A program made the position numbers and the translations under genes. The notes under the pieces are model-generated. The model was not told the origin of the DNA. It did not search any database and saw nothing but the letters and a program-made list of their open reading frames with translations. Shown piece after piece: positions 48,800-62,589 of a stretch of 64,000 nt of DNA (its first letter is position 1; the number at the start of each line of letters is the position of its first letter). The stretch comes from Phoebastria nigripes (Eukaryota > Chordata > Aves > Procellariiformes > Diomedeidae), in NCBI GenBank assembly GCA_035582835.1, contig JAYKAV010001278.1, positions 1,157,542 to 1,221,541 of the forward strand, in the 5' to 3' direction.

Positions 48800-51700
48800 T
48801 ACTAGACTTTTGTTGTTCTTCTGTTCCCTTCTTTATCCACTCAGCTTGTCTTGTCTTGTTTAGGAACTTTGTTTTTACTCACTTTTGTGATTATGAAATT
48901 CTGTTTATGAATTTTCTGATGTGGAGACAGTCTTTAAAAGCTTCCATTAGCTCTGAGTTTTGAGGTCTTCTGCAAGAAAACTGGTCAATTTGTAAACTGC
49001 ATATATTTGCTTTTTTAGTCAATATTAAAACTTCAAATGATACATGTTTACTTGGGGTAGCAGAAAGTATCCTACAAGTCATTCATTCTGGTCAGGTGCT
49101 CTTATTTATACAGTGACAAGAAGTGATTATTTAATATTTTACAAAATTTGGAGATAGAAACACAGGTGGAGAATACNGGAGAAAAATTACAGGCTGTAGC
49201 ATAAAATAATCACAGGGTGGTTAAGGCAAATGATCAGATAAGACCCAACATATGGTCACAGTGACCTTACCACTTTTCCCTAAAAGATAGCCTGGCTAGT
49301 AGTCATAAGGAAATAGTGATTAGGATGTAACTTCAGTATGAACATTCAGGAGGCTTGATGGCTCACTGGAGGTAAAAAATGTACTTAACAGCAATGCTAT
49401 TTGAAGTCACTTGCAACTTTTTCATAGTGCTTTTTTAACTAGAGATTAGGTAAAGCAGCAATAGCCATGTATTTCTCAATTCTAGATATTTTAGATTTAT
49501 TTTGTTTAGTTACAGATGATGATTCCATATAGCTTTGTTTCATGTTTAACAAAATCAGCATTTCTGAAAAAAGCTGTATTAGGCTTCATTGTGTAGTAGT
49601 TCCTCACGTGTATATAGAAGAAATGCTGTCCTAGGAAGGATAAGCTGTCAGTCTGTTTTAGTACATGAATAGTTTGCTACTGTTCCTTTGCGAGAAAGAG
49701 AACCCTAGAGTAATGGAAGGGGAATTACTGATGCCTGCTTCCTGTGGGAGAAAAGTTTGACTGTATGTACCCAGTGAACTGCATTGGAGCTGTTTCAGCA
49801 GTTAGTTAGATCTGTGATGTTTTGTGGTTCTTAATAAGCTGAGTAGTTTGATAGCAATAGTTAAAAGAAATTAGAAAAAATTGACTAATTAGAGTAGGCC
49901 TGAATACCATCTTAATTCCAAGTGGAAACAAAATTCTTCCTATTTATTCTGTGTTTCATCCAAAGTTCAGCCTGTGGTATTTGATATGGTTTTCTTTGGC
50001 ATCTCTCATTTAGAAATTGCTTCGGTTCAGAGCCACTCCTCTGACTCATCTTTAATATGCTTACCTAGGGCTTCCCCTGATTCAATAAAAACACAACTCT
50101 AATGGTTTCCATATGGGTCTAATGGCTACAATTCAGAATTCTTTCTAGGTTTCACTGGCTTCCCTATTTAGCATTTAGGGTATTGCTTCTCTGGCTTGGT
50201 AGATCTTTAGTCATCTTTTTTCACCTGTCTTCTCCCAGCTGAAGTGACTTGCATTCACATCCCATAAATCCTTTGGCCTATAATCTATCTCTTACTACAC
50301 ATGAAAGGCTGTATTTTAATAAGGATTTCACTAACTCTGTTCTTTTCCAGTGTTTTTTCAACTTTAGCTAACCAGAGCCCCTGCAGGTTGTCTGTTATTA
50401 GAACAATAGCTGGCATAAGCAGAAAAGCACTTGCCAAATCATCTCAGGGTGCTAACTTTGTTTTCTGTGAATGTTCTTGGATCATAATAGTAAAACCACA
50501 GGAATGGGGAATGACATGGATCATTTCCTGAAGAGTTGTGGCTTGAAATGCAATTAGCCTTACCACTCCCCCTTTTACCTGTCTAAGCAACCTCCCTACC
50601 CTCCCAAAAGGCTGAGTTTTAAGCCTAACCTGCAAGATACATGAACAATCCCTGATTTAAAAATGCTGTTTTGGTGGTGCAGCATAGCAAATGGTGAACT
50701 TGAAAGTTTTCAACATCATCAGTGCCCTATTTCACACTGCCCATTATTCTGTCCCACTGTCAACTGCTTATCNCCCAAATATAACCTCAGCTAAATCAAG
50801 AGCAGGAAACAAAACGCGTTAAAATTATGCTTGTTTTTAGTTCAACAAAATGGTGTATCCACAAGGTGCTTGAGTTTTACCCCCCACACAATCATTTTAA
50901 GTATGTACTACACTTATGTTTGTTTGACAATTTATGCAGTGGCAAAAATGACAGTGGATGTGAGCAAAATGGGTGTGGGGGAAAATGCTTGAAAGGGAAT
51001 ACATTTAAACACATTACTAAAAGAAGGCAATATTGGTGTGGTTTTGGTTGTTTTTTGTTTTGTGGTTTTTTTTTTTTACTTGGGGGGAAAAGAAAACTAT
51101 CTACATTCCTTAAACCAATTACTAGCTTTGACAAGCTTTATCTAACGAACAAAAATATTCAGGCAAAATCTGTATGATATCTTTGTGAACTTTTAGTTCT
51201 GGCTCAGTGACTAAACCAGTATCACCAAAAAGAGTGACACAGAATGTAACTTGGTTCTAGGAAGAAAGACTGATCATGAGTTAATTATGTATTCTGCTGG
51301 AAGTCCTTCACATTCCCAGTAAAGGCACGTAAACACATAAGTTTCAGGAAATGGAATTTGCAGAAGTGATGCTGTGGACTTGAAATGTACCTTGCTTAGT
51401 AGAATGTCCTTCTGTTGCGTTTATCTATATGATAATTTAAGTCATTCATTTCAGATACTTGGTGATTGTGCATTGGGTGCTTTGTTATATTGCTTTTCTT
51501 TCAAGTTGTTGTGATGAAAGTTAAGAAGTAAAGATTGTAGGTGTCAACATGGACACAGTCCGTATCCCCAGAGGTTAGCACAACCCCTTAAAAAGAAAGT
51601 TCACGAAGAATTAAATGGAAACCATACATTGAAAATATGAAATATGTAGTTTATGGCCTTTCCTAGGTTGATGTGTTGTATAAAGACCAAGAATAAATGC

Positions 51701-54700
51701 TAACAGAAAGTACAGATATGCAGTGTTGAAACTTAAGTGTGATAGTAAAACATTTGTATTTTGCTCTAGCAGAAGAAAGTTGCACAAATAGTTCAATGTA
51801 GTAAGAGGATTAAGAGCCTAACTCTAAGGCTATGGTTAGAGTGTGGCTGTAGCTCTGCTACATTGAAGTTTACTGTGCCCAACTACTCATTACTGCCTTA
51901 CCACCAGAAGTTGCAACTGAGATTTGCTGGCATGTGTATTTGATTCCTAGCCAAGTTCTGTCAAAATGACCCAGATTGGCATCAACGCTTTTAATAGCAG
52001 GGTTATTTTGTTTTTCTAACCCGGATGCTCTTTCAGCAGAAGAGGTAATGGAATTTTTCTCTCAGATGTTAAATATTAAAAGCAGCTCATCTGCTACTGG
52101 AGAAGTGTAAATTTGTTAGAGAAAGCCCAGTTCTCTTAGTGCTTGAAATAATTCTGAGTAACAGCTAAATCAACCAGTAAATCAACAAGTTATTTCAAAC
52201 CTTACAAAATTGGTCACCTCCAAGCTTTACATATATAGAAAAAATATTTACACCAGTTTTTCTAGCTACATACAACCAACTTGGTGAGATATGTTATTTG
52301 ACTGAGTATAGAAACTAGCTGTCTTAAGGACAATGTAGGACATTTTATTTAGTTCTATTAGTAACACAAGCAGCCTTGTCCTTACTAATGACTTGTATAG
52401 ATTGCAAGATGCATAACTACTATTGAAGTCTACTGTAAGGAATTAAAACATGTCAGTTTTGCCCCAACAACTTGAAAGAGAAATAGCCTAGAAACATGTT
52501 GGGTTCCTGGATTTTAATAGAAACTATGTAGTTATTGTGGGCAGTTAACCAGGACCACTGTGGAGTGACTGTTTTCTCTCTGCTTGCAGAAGTGCAGTTA
52601 CTGCCTTTTCGGTGCTATCGGGTATTTTGGGATGTTCAAGAGCCTGTTTTTGCTTATAAAGCATGAAGCTTGATCACTATTCTAGTGGCTTGAATAGTCA
52701 TTAAAACCAACTCTTTTTACTAGGCCTCAGTGTCCTACATAGTATGAGACAAACTAAATTGGAATGAATAGAATAACAGTATAGGTAGCACTTCAGTAAA
52801 TGGGATAAAGAACTATAGGCCACGGAGATTCAACTTTGCTTTAATTACACTTACCTGACATAAAGATATTAAAGACTGAAGGACAGACAGAATGACTAGT
52901 GACGTCATCCGCTCTTTCCAAAGGTTATCTATTGCATTGTTGTAAATGGTAGGCTTTTCTGTGATTTAGTGTTTATTAGGCCATTGCCAAAAGAGATTTG
53001 TATAAGCATCTGTATACCCGTTAAAAAGACTTACTAATACTTTCTTCCTGCTCTTGTCCAGATGGAGGGTGTTGCACCAATCTTTTCTTGGTGTTCCACT
53101 GTGAACTGCTCATGCAGGTGAAAATGATTTCAAAAGACCTGTAGGTCCTTTGGTTTCTTCAGGGACTACTGCACCCTGATCTTACTTAAGATAAATCTAA
53201 GATCCTGTGTCAAGGCTGTCTGTGGATGACTGGTGCTTTTATTTCCTGAGAATCAGGATGAGGTTGAAAACACTACCACGTGAGTACATACCACTGTACA
53301 GCCTCCAAACAAGAGATGGCTTTTGCCTGGTCTAGCTGAAACCTACGTCGGTCTGCATCTGTGTGGATATGCCTTTAGAAGCACATGGGTGAAAAGTGCA
53401 AGCTGTATTTTTGTATATCTGCATCCAATCTTATTAGCTCAATATTGAAAATCTTAATTAGTCTGGAAATCCTTCTACAGACATAGGGCCCAGATCCTGC
53501 CTTAGCCCACCGCTGTCTGTTTCCTCATTGCTTTTGAGATCTCCTGTTTCCTGATAGAAAAGACAGTTTGTTTAATATAAGCCATTTGTCTAACAATGCC
53601 CTTGGTCTAAAACTGATCTATAGAAGCATGATCCAACAAGAAATAGAAATAATTAACTTCTGAAATAACACACAGCTTTGTCATTCTGTATGTGAATTGA
53701 AAGTTTCGTAATGCTAGATCATGTTTTAGCATAGATACTGGTACAGTGCATGCTGGGTGACTTAATGCACAGGCATGCTAGGGAAATTTAATTAACTGAT
53801 ACACAAGCAGTTTGCAGACTAATGCTCTTCATTCAGTTTAACTGCTATAAAACTGAATTATGAAAACAGGAAGAGAAGGGCTTACTGTGCTTTTTAAGAG
53901 CATTATTCAAAACCTGAGAACTAGAAGATTAAATGTTGGTGCTTGTTGCTCTGTGAAATGTTCTTTTCCTGTGTGTTAGGGACTTTATTATTCTCTTTTC
54001 TTTAACAGGAAAAATGTGTGAATAACATCTGAATAGGTGTATGGAAAAGCTAAACTATTATAGATCAATCATAATATGATTTTATCAAGAGGGAGAAACA
54101 GAAAACCAAAGAAGTCAAATTCCCATTCAGCTTTCCTGCCAAAATCTCACTACCTTTCTAAAGCAATGAAGGCAAAGGTAGTCTGATAAGGAAGTCTGAT
54201 AAGGACAAAGTAGTTGTTGCTGCAACTCCACTTACACAACACAGTAGCTTTTCATGGAAAGCAAGCCTTTCTGGAGATGTGGGCAGAGAAGGTTAGATTC
54301 CAGTATCTTCATGACACCATTTTTCTTTGAGTTCTGCATCTACTAGAAGTGTGCATGCATTCAAGGGATTTCACGGCTTTGTAAAGTAGGAAGATATTCT
54401 TGGATGGAATCCAGATGTCCGGGCTCAGATTTTTCTGCATTTTTCCTTTTTACAGTAGGGACAAATGAAGTCAGCGTCACTTCTGTGGTTAACTGCTTAT
54501 TGTTCTTGCCTGATGCCTTGTCATAGACTCCTACTGAGAGCAAAGAATAAATAAAAAGATGTTTTCATCTTGTGATAGGTGGGCTTCCCCCCCCCCCCCC
54601 CTTTGAATTGTGAAGGCCAGCTGCCAGACTGCTAGAGGTGTAACATGCAGAAGTATCATTAAGAAAAAAGTTTGTTTTTTTGTTCTGTGTGCTTACCATG

Positions 54701-56200
54701 GCAACAAAAATAATGGAGCTGCAATTCTACCATTGCCAAATGTTGACAGCTGGAGCCACAACCATTATAAAATTCAGAAGAAAGGAATGTTGACAGCCTG
54801 CAGAAATTAGGGGTTTAATTATATGATGATGGCTGGCTGAATTTGTCAATCATTTTTTTGTCATAAAAGTTTTTCCAAAGATTGCTGAGGCACAGTGGCA
54901 AAGGTACATATATTCTAAAGCTGATTGCATTTCAGAAACAGTGAGAAAGCCACTTCAGCAAATTATGTTTGGTGTTGACAGAGAACCTTCCCACACTGAG
55001 ATATTTAGTTTCATATATTTCCAAGAAAAAAAGCAGACCCAAACCCTACAGTCCACCCAGATTCCCCAGCTCTTTCAGGTAGTCTGGTAATGCTGTTCCT
55101 GCCATGAAGTTTCCTTAGGTTATTTTTTTAATTGCTGGGAAGTCTGAGTGACTTCAGTGCTTTTTATAACCCATTTGATTACTAAAAACGTGTATAGATA
55201 AAAGCATAGCTACCACAATTCNGGGCAAAAAGACCCAAAATCTTTTCCCTGGAACTGCCTGAGACCGTGCCATTCTGACATGTACTGGGCAACATGAAGC
55301 AACGGGGCTCTGTCCCGCAAAACCACTGTTTGTGTTGCTGTCCAGCAGCACAGGCCCGCTGTGCTCTCCGGTAGGAGCAGGGCAGCGTGATCGGGGAGCA
55401 GCCAGCCTCGGGGATGCGGTGTGGTCTTGTGCTCAAGGGGGTCTGCCAGGGTGCTCAGGCAGGCTTCCAGGTGATGATTTCGGGTGCATCCCAGCACACG
55501 TGGTATGTTGCCTCTGTTTTGAGCTGTGCTAGGTCAGAACTGTGACGCTGTTGTTGGTTCCAATTAGCAGAGACCTTGTTTTGTGGTGAGATTCCTCAAA
55601 AAAACCAAGCTCTGCACTAAAGATAAACTGCAAATAAGGGGTAAACTGAGCAGGTCTAACCAGAGTGACTGGTGACTCCCAGTTAAGAGAGAGATAAGAA
55701 AAGGCCATTTGGTCTAGTTAAGTTTGGGACATGCTGAAAACCAGTGGCACTCAGTTGTTTGGAATGTAGAGTCTCCGGTACCATCAAAGAAGTTACGTTC
55801 ATTCTCCTGAGCTGCTTGTTGTGGTACTGGCCAGACTGTGCTGTCATTGCTACTACCTTTTTTTGTTTGGTTCTTGGTATTTTAAGTGCTAGGTTAACAG
55901 GAGACCTCAGGAAATAGTCCCAAGGTAGTGAAGACGAGTCCTCTGAGTTTCTGGCTGGAGCGGTGCCTAATGACCACAAGCAACTCAAGAGCGTGTTCGT
56001 TAAATGATGTTGTGACATGTTACTGGCTGGATTATCTGAGCAAGTATATTCTTGAACGTAATATATATGTAAGCATTTTAATGCCCCACTAATGAGACTA
56101 CTTGAACGATAAGCTCAGTACATTCTCGGACTTTAGTCGTTATGGTTTTTCTGCCTTAAATATATTTTAGCATAGTACCTTATAGTACATTTCGTTTCTT
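48800..56200. other. EXOSC3-PRXL2A intergenic region, no recognised gene
   Basis: AT-rich DNA without exons I can match to any protein. It contains a T-run near 51067-51078, a 15-base C-run at 54587-54601, and a short direct repeat (AGTCTGATAAGGA twice) near 54180-54206. Short open frames on both strands look random. Confidence 0.55.
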
Positions 56201-56279
56201 TCTTTGCTTAGCCAGAAGGTAAAAAAAATCCTAGTGAGGAGGAAACGGCTCCCGGCAGGGAACAGAAGGTTTCTATTCA

Positions 56280-56790
56280 CTCCCGTCCCTAACGGCGGGG
56301 ATCATCTCCCTCAGCGCAGCAGCGCTGCCGCACCCCGCGGTTCTGCGCGGCGCAGAGCCCTGCGGACGCGGGGCGAAGGGCACCTGGCGCTGCCGCGCTG
56401 GGCAAGGCGCCGCCGATCCCCGCTGTGCGGCGGGGCGCGGTGCCTGCGCGGAGGGCACCGGGGGCGGTGCCGCCGCCCCGCCCGCCCGCACGTGCTCTGC
56501 GGCGGCCGTGGGGCCGGGGCTGTCCCCGCAGCGCCGCCGGGCCTGCGCCGCCCCCCCCCGCCGGCCCGGCTCTTCTCCCCATCCCCGCTCGTCCTCTGCG
56601 TCCCGGCCGCAGTGCGTGCCGGCGGGGCTGGCCCTGCTGATGCAGCGGGGAGGAGGCGCGCAGCGATGCCTTACTCTTGAGAGGCAAGGGGCTGGGGTGT
56701 CTCTGCGAGCAGCGGTACGGCCGCGGGCGGCGCAGGACGGGTGTGGGAGGCGCTGCGGGGTGAGGTCCCCTCCCGCCCCCGCTGAACGGC
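56280..56790 (+). promoter_or_regulatory. CpG island, likely PRXL2A/SELENOU promoter
   Basis: A CpG-dense block isolated in AT-rich DNA about 6 kb upstream of the first coding exon of PRXL2A. The gene is known to have 5' non-coding exons in mammals, so the transcription start is expected here. Overlapping open frames on both strands (for example 56289-56687 on minus) are Arg/Ala/Pro-rich composition artefacts. Confidence 0.6.
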
Positions 56791-58179
56791 CGTGATGGCC
56801 TTTCGACCTGCTGCTCTCGCCATCAGTGCTCTGCTGCTTCCCCCGACGTTATGAGGTCTGACATTCTGCTTATGCCTGTCCTTGTGATTTAATATTTTGA
56901 TTGATCCCTTCTTTCTTACGTAACTTAACCTGGGTGTAAGTAGGCACAGCAAGATCAGTGAAAGACAAAGAGACGCCGTGCTTCGTTTCTCGTGCCATTC
57001 CTGATGCGTTGGTTTGGTCTCGGGTGCGATCGCGCTACTCAGACTTAAGAAATCCACTGAATGCACCTTCAGGCTGCTTGAAGTACGAGCGCGGGGTCCT
57101 CCCAGCCTTGTCTTCTAGAACCACAGGGACAATTTCCCCATCAGACCTGGTTCATAGCAGGCAACAGAAAGGGTAAACTAGGTTGTGGGGAAATTGTTCT
57201 CAGCTGGGCGTATCTACTGAGACTGATGTGTTACAGCCCAATTTATGCAGAGAGCTGCCCCTGCCTTATGGGTCGGAGTTGAAACGTATATTGATTATCT
57301 TGTATTTTTGCTTTTAACAAATAATTTTGCTCTTAGGAATTGTGTAATGTGAGGAATGTGAAAGTTAAAATACCAGCAAGGCCTAAGAATCCAAAAAGGT
57401 GGAAAAATAACTCGTACTTTGAGCCTGAATCTGCAGGAGTTAGGGGTGAGTTGAACAGGAGTGACCACTTGCTGCCTAGCGGGTCGCTGTGTTTTTGGTG
57501 AAGGCTGATTTGCATTATGGGTCTGTTGTATTCCCCTTCTTCCCCCACCTCTGCAGACTGCCACAGCACAGTGTGCAGCTTTCCTGCTCTGGATCCCCAG
57601 CAGATCCAGCAGTGAGTTTAGCCTGTAGTATCTTCACCTAAGTACTTTCTGCAGTTCTGTGGTCCAGTACTTCCTCCTGTCTCCATGGTATCTCCGTTTT
57701 GCTGATTGAGCAGAGATTTGAATTTTCCCATACATGTATCTAGTTGCCTGTTCCCTCTGAATACACCTAGAGAGTTGGAAGATTTCCCAAGTGTTGTGCC
57801 AGAGCTCTTTGCTCTCCCTTGCTCAAAAGAAAAGGGTTGTTGAGATGTTGGGTTTCTTTAAAACATTCTCAGAATGGGGGAGATTATTTGGCCTAGCAAC
57901 TAACTTCCTTTCAAAGGACAGAGTATGGTTTACTTGCTTGACACAGCAACTTTCTCTTCAGCTAGAGCCAAGTGCAGTGTTGTACTGAATTCAGTAATGA
58001 AACATGTGCAGCTGGGAAGAAACCTAAAAAGATGACTGTTATTCTCGACACAAGGAACGGTTTGTGACAGGATCTTGACAATGGCGAAAAGAAAAGAAAA
58101 AATCCCTCATGTTGTGAAAATTACTTACATTCATGCCATCAGAAATGTTAGGAGGCTTCTTTGTGCATTGATTTTGGCA

Positions 58180-58290
58180 TTTAGAGGACAACTTAGGTTG
58201 GAAGGGACCTCTGAAGTTTGTCCAGTCAAATCGCCACTTAAAGCAGGGTTAATTTTGAAGATCAGTCAGGATGCTGTATTTTGTAATCCT
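58180..58290 (-). mobile_element. CR1 LINE 3' fragment, minus orientation
   Basis: The plus strand reads TTGGAAGGGACCTCTGAAG, then TTGTCCAGTCAAATCGCC and AAAGCAGGGTTAATTTTGA. These are the characteristic blocks of the avian CR1 3' region seen in reverse complement (usually ttggaagggacct...gtccaac...aaagcagggtcaa). It is truncated and diverged. It lies between the CpG island and the first PRXL2A coding exon, hence in intron 1 if the promoter call is right. Confidence 0.8.
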
Positions 58291-59799
58291 TAATGGTATT
58301 TAAAAGCTCATGAAATCTTGTTGAGTGTCTTACCAGGTTATTGTGAATTGTAAATTTTCTTTATAGGAGGTAGATTACAAAGATACTTGTAATCATATGA
58401 CTCATTTCTGGGGGGAATGTCTCATAAAAAATAATCAGCTCAATTTACGTTTGGGATATGCAAGTTGTGACAAAGCTCCGAAAGATTTTTAGGTTCAATA
58501 TGGAATGTCTTGGGGAAGTTGGGAGTGGGAGAATAAGCAATGGTCAAAGCCATTTTAGACTAGGGTATATGTGCTAGTGCAGTCCAGCTTGTGAGAGTGC
58601 CCACTGAGTGTTTCCACTTTTGCTCAGTTGTCTTCTTAGGAAAAGTATGTAAGTAAATCTGTGCGCTACTCTGAGTTTTATTGACAACTTGAAAACACAG
58701 ACTTTCCAGGTTTTTTTGACACAGCTGCAATGGGACCTGTTTACACTGCTAAAATAAATGTTTAAGGATAGCTATCCTCTTAATGACAATTTTTTCTCCG
58801 GTTGTGGGTGGGAGGGAAATGAGACATCTAGAAAACCATGTTTTAACTGGTCATCTTGAAACAAAGTGAAGACCATCAGCTGGCACTTACGACAGGATTA
58901 AGACTACGCTTGTTTAAATTCTGGTTAGCTGTACTGACAGACCATAAGGAACTGACTTTTATCTTGGAGATCTCTTGTGGTCACCACAAAAACACACAAA
59001 AAGATGTTTTTCCTTTGGCCTCTGCTCTCTGTAAAGAGAACGCTCTTTCCCTTCTGGAGGTTTTAGCAGAATTGAGAGCTTGCAGATCTGATAGTTCAGA
59101 GAAAATTATGCTCTTCAGCGAAGGGATGTTGCCACTAAAGCAGGTAACCTAGCATAGAAACACTGGGTTAATTCACCAGTACAGCCTCTATATTGAAGCT
59201 TTTTTCTAATGTTGTGCATTGTGATGGCATTTTAATTGTTTCCAGGGTTGTTTGTTGCTGCATTGTTTTGGCATGCAGTGTGCATGTGGGGGGGGTTAGA
59301 AGTAGAATAGGCTGAAACAGGGAAAATCTTACTTGTAAAAATGCACAGTTCTACAGAAAAGCACACTTTAGCATGCAGATCTTAAAGTTTAGTGCTGTGT
59401 TCCCAGCTTCAGAAAAGCTTTCTGTAATTCCTGTTCCCTGTACCCCCCCACCCCATAAAGAGGGTAACCATGTATTCAGTTTATTAAAAAAAAAAAAAAA
59501 AAAGAGTTGAATGATTAAGATACCTTTAAAAGAATCTTGTCGTGGATTGGACAGCTGTTCTTTTGTAACCACCGCAGCGTGACTGTGGCACGGATTGCTC
59601 CAAGACGCTGCGAGCCGGGTGCTGGCTGCAAGGCGAAGGCTCCAGAGCTGGACTCCTGCCTAGTCCTGCCCACTCGCCACCCGTGGCAGCACACTTTGTC
59701 TTCCCTCCTGCCTGTGCTTGCATTCAGGGGGAGCTGGTGGTGGCTGATGCTCGTGCAGGCTGCATGGGTTCTGGTGAGTGCGCGCACCTAAACGTTAAA

Positions 59800-59883
59800 G
59801 GCTTACAGGATGCTTTGTTGTATCTTCTCCTCGTGGATTATGGCTTATAGGATGCTTTGTCGTATCTTCTTATTGTGGATTGT
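59800..59883. repeat. Two tandem copies of a 42-bp unit
   Basis: GGCTTACAGGATGCTTTGTT at 59800 recurs as GGCTTATAGGATGCTTTGTC at 59842, with the period kept through TCGTGGATTA/TTGTGGATTG. About 85 percent identical by eye. It lies in the probable PRXL2A first intron. Confidence 0.85.
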
Positions 59884-62082
59884 TGTTTGATGTTTAAAAA
59901 CTCATAGAGTGATCACAAGGCGGTAGTGTTTGTATTTTAAGGCGGGGTGGAGGGTTGTGAAGTTATTTTGAGCTTCAGATTTCCTTAATAAACAGCAGCT
60001 AAACAGAAATGAAGCTGCTAGTTGCAAATGCTCAGCTGTTTTCCATTTAGTCTCTTCATTTGGGGTTCGGTGACATAGATGTGTCAGGGCTCAGCCTGTC
60101 TTGTTAGCAAATGTTTTAATAATCCTGGCTGCTGTTTCCCATACGTATTTTTCAAAGTGGCTCACTATGGTGTTTGCTTAGCAGGGGAGGAATTTCAGTA
60201 TCACCATGTAGACCTGCTTCTTCCATCCCCTTATTTATTTAAATAGCAAAAGATTCGCATATTTGAATAGGTTTTTTTTGTCACTGAGTGGAGACCAAAG
60301 AGTCCAATTAAACTAAAGAGGTGTGTTGCCTAAGCTTAATGATCTCCTGTCTATCAACTACAACTGAGTGGAAGCTGGCTTTTAGCGATGCTAATAATGC
60401 TAACGATAGTAATAATGCTAATAAAAATAAAAAGCTATGTGAGAACTACTCATTAATCAGTTGCCACAAATTTGGCAACATTTTTGTACACAAATGACAT
60501 GCACAAGGGATTAATACTTGGGTTTTACCCCACACACACCCCCTCCTCTTGTAACTAAGAATTAAGAGGAAAACAGTTCTTGACCAGACAAGATTCAAGT
60601 CCAAAGAATAGTTGCATAATCAAATGCTAGGAGGGAGCAGGGCTATAGCCTTTTGGGTACACCACAGAGATTTTAAGTCTTAACACAAGGATATTGCTGC
60701 GTTACAGCAATACATTTTGAGTTACATTTTGGTCATTCCGAAGGCTGGGGTCAGGATGGTCTCTGATATGAGTCAGAGGCAGATATCAAAAAACTGTCAT
60801 TACGGTATGACTTTATGTTTGAAAAAAGTATGTAGAGAAAGGAGATAATGGTCAAGGAAGGTTTCCCTTGGTTAGAAATAAGTGGTGAAATGGGGTAGAA
60901 TCTGTTCTCTTGTCTGCATTATGTTTGTGTAAACTGGCCTTCTTTCCTGCTTGGGATCATGGACTACATTTCTAAATACTGCGATACTGTCTTCCTTGGA
61001 ACCAAGTATGCTGTTAACAAAGCGATTTTTCTTTCAAAATGTTTTCTAGCTATTTCTGCAGGTAGGCGGTTGGTTGTATTTGGTTGTCAGTAGTATTCTG
61101 GAGCTAGTTTTAAGGATGGAGAGGGATTTTCTCCCAGAAAATTCTGGGCACCGTGGCTCTGACACAAAAGCGAGGAGCTGCTCCTTGTTCTTACTTTCTG
61201 AATGCTGGCAACAGCTAGCTGTGGGGATAAAGGTTATGTGTGTCTCTGGTTTATTGCCAGTCACAGTTCAAACCAGTAATATTTTCCTATATTTATGAGG
61301 GAAAAAACCCTCTCCCATGCAAAAGTATATACAGACGGCAATATTTACCAAAACAGTCTATCAGGGAATGGGTTTTGCAGATGGCTCTGGAAAAAATTTG
61401 ATTCTCCATGTTGTGTAATACTAAAGTTGGGTGACTGCAAATCTACAGCCCTTTGTAACACATAACTGTTGTGATGCAAGTATACAGTGACTTCTTATAC
61501 TGCCAAAACTCCAGTGACTCTTGTACCAGTTATTGCTCAGAACTGGATCTTGAATTTTGTCCATGAGGCAGGGCTAAGCGTGCTTTCCTGCATCCTCATA
61601 ACTGATACTGCCTCATTGGAAGGTGGCTGTCAGCCCTTTCCAGGCTTGTGAAACATGTGCAAGGGTCAGGATTGGGCTGTGGGGGGGTTGTGGATGGATG
61701 GTGGTTAAATAAAATTGCTACCGAACTGGAGTCACCAGTAACAACAAGCAGGGTTTGTACTTTAAGACTCGAGCAAGCATATGTAATGGCTTCCATTGCA
61801 ATGTTATCAGTTCTAACTGATGGGTGTGAGTTTAAGTTGTTCGTTCCTGATGTCATTTCTGCTTTAGCAAGAGTGGAAATTGGTTAGCATATAGAAGGTG
61901 CTGTCCAGGGCATGTTTGAAATGTTGGATCACTGTGTCTAATAAAATGGTTGCAAGTCCACATATTTCTGTCTGCAGGCATGACTGATAAGCTCTAATTT
62001 TGGCTTGGTGCCTGCTTTGGTTCTAGTGTGGAACTGTAAGGAACAGGAAAGGTTACCAGTTATGGTGAACCAGATATAGGGG

Positions 62083-62109
62083 TTTTTTGTTTTGTTTTGT
62101 TTTGTTTTA
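62083..62109. repeat. (GTTTT)n microsatellite
   Basis: A short pentanucleotide run of about five GTTTT units, starting after a T-run. Simple repeat only. Confidence 0.85.
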
Positions 62110-62589
62110 AGTCTTCTGTGGTATATTTGTGAAATTCACTGTTTAATATAGATTAGTGGGGGAAAAAAACCATTTAATCTACAAGTGCTTCTTTTTTGAA
62201 AGAAACCACTGTCTTACTGTAATAATTTAAGTTACTGGCTAACATAGAGGTCATCTTGTTAGAGGCTCTTTATTACACACATATACTTCAATCATCTTTC
62301 TCCCCATTGCATCTGAGCACTTTAATCATGAATGTTCTTGTCAGTCTGGTAGCAGGAAAAGGTAAGAATATCTTGTTAATAGTTTTGATGTGGGTCAGGT
62401 GCACAACTGGAATGTAATCTAGATCTTCTAAAACCCAGTTCAGTACATTGGTAAATATACAGATCATCTCCAGTGAAACAAAAAAAAAAATCTGTGTGAG
62501 CTTTTAGTTGTTGTTTTAATCCAGTTCCTCCTTGTCTGGCATCATAGATGTCCAGTGTTAGAGCTGCTTTCTTCTTTCTCTTTCCAGAA

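Noticed and set aside
54587..54601. 15-base C-run as a structural element
   Set aside because: A simple homopolymer, prone to sequencing error, with no flanking structure.
56204..56687. Long open frames on both strands in the CpG island at 56.2-56.7 kb
   Set aside because: Arg/Ala/Pro-rich with no recognisable domain; the expected PRXL2A coding start is at 62590.
62333..62363. Short open frame before GTAAGA, as an extra coding exon of PRXL2A
   Set aside because: It could splice to the exon at 62588, but the family start MSF is already present there with its own initiator; no support for extra N-terminal residues.
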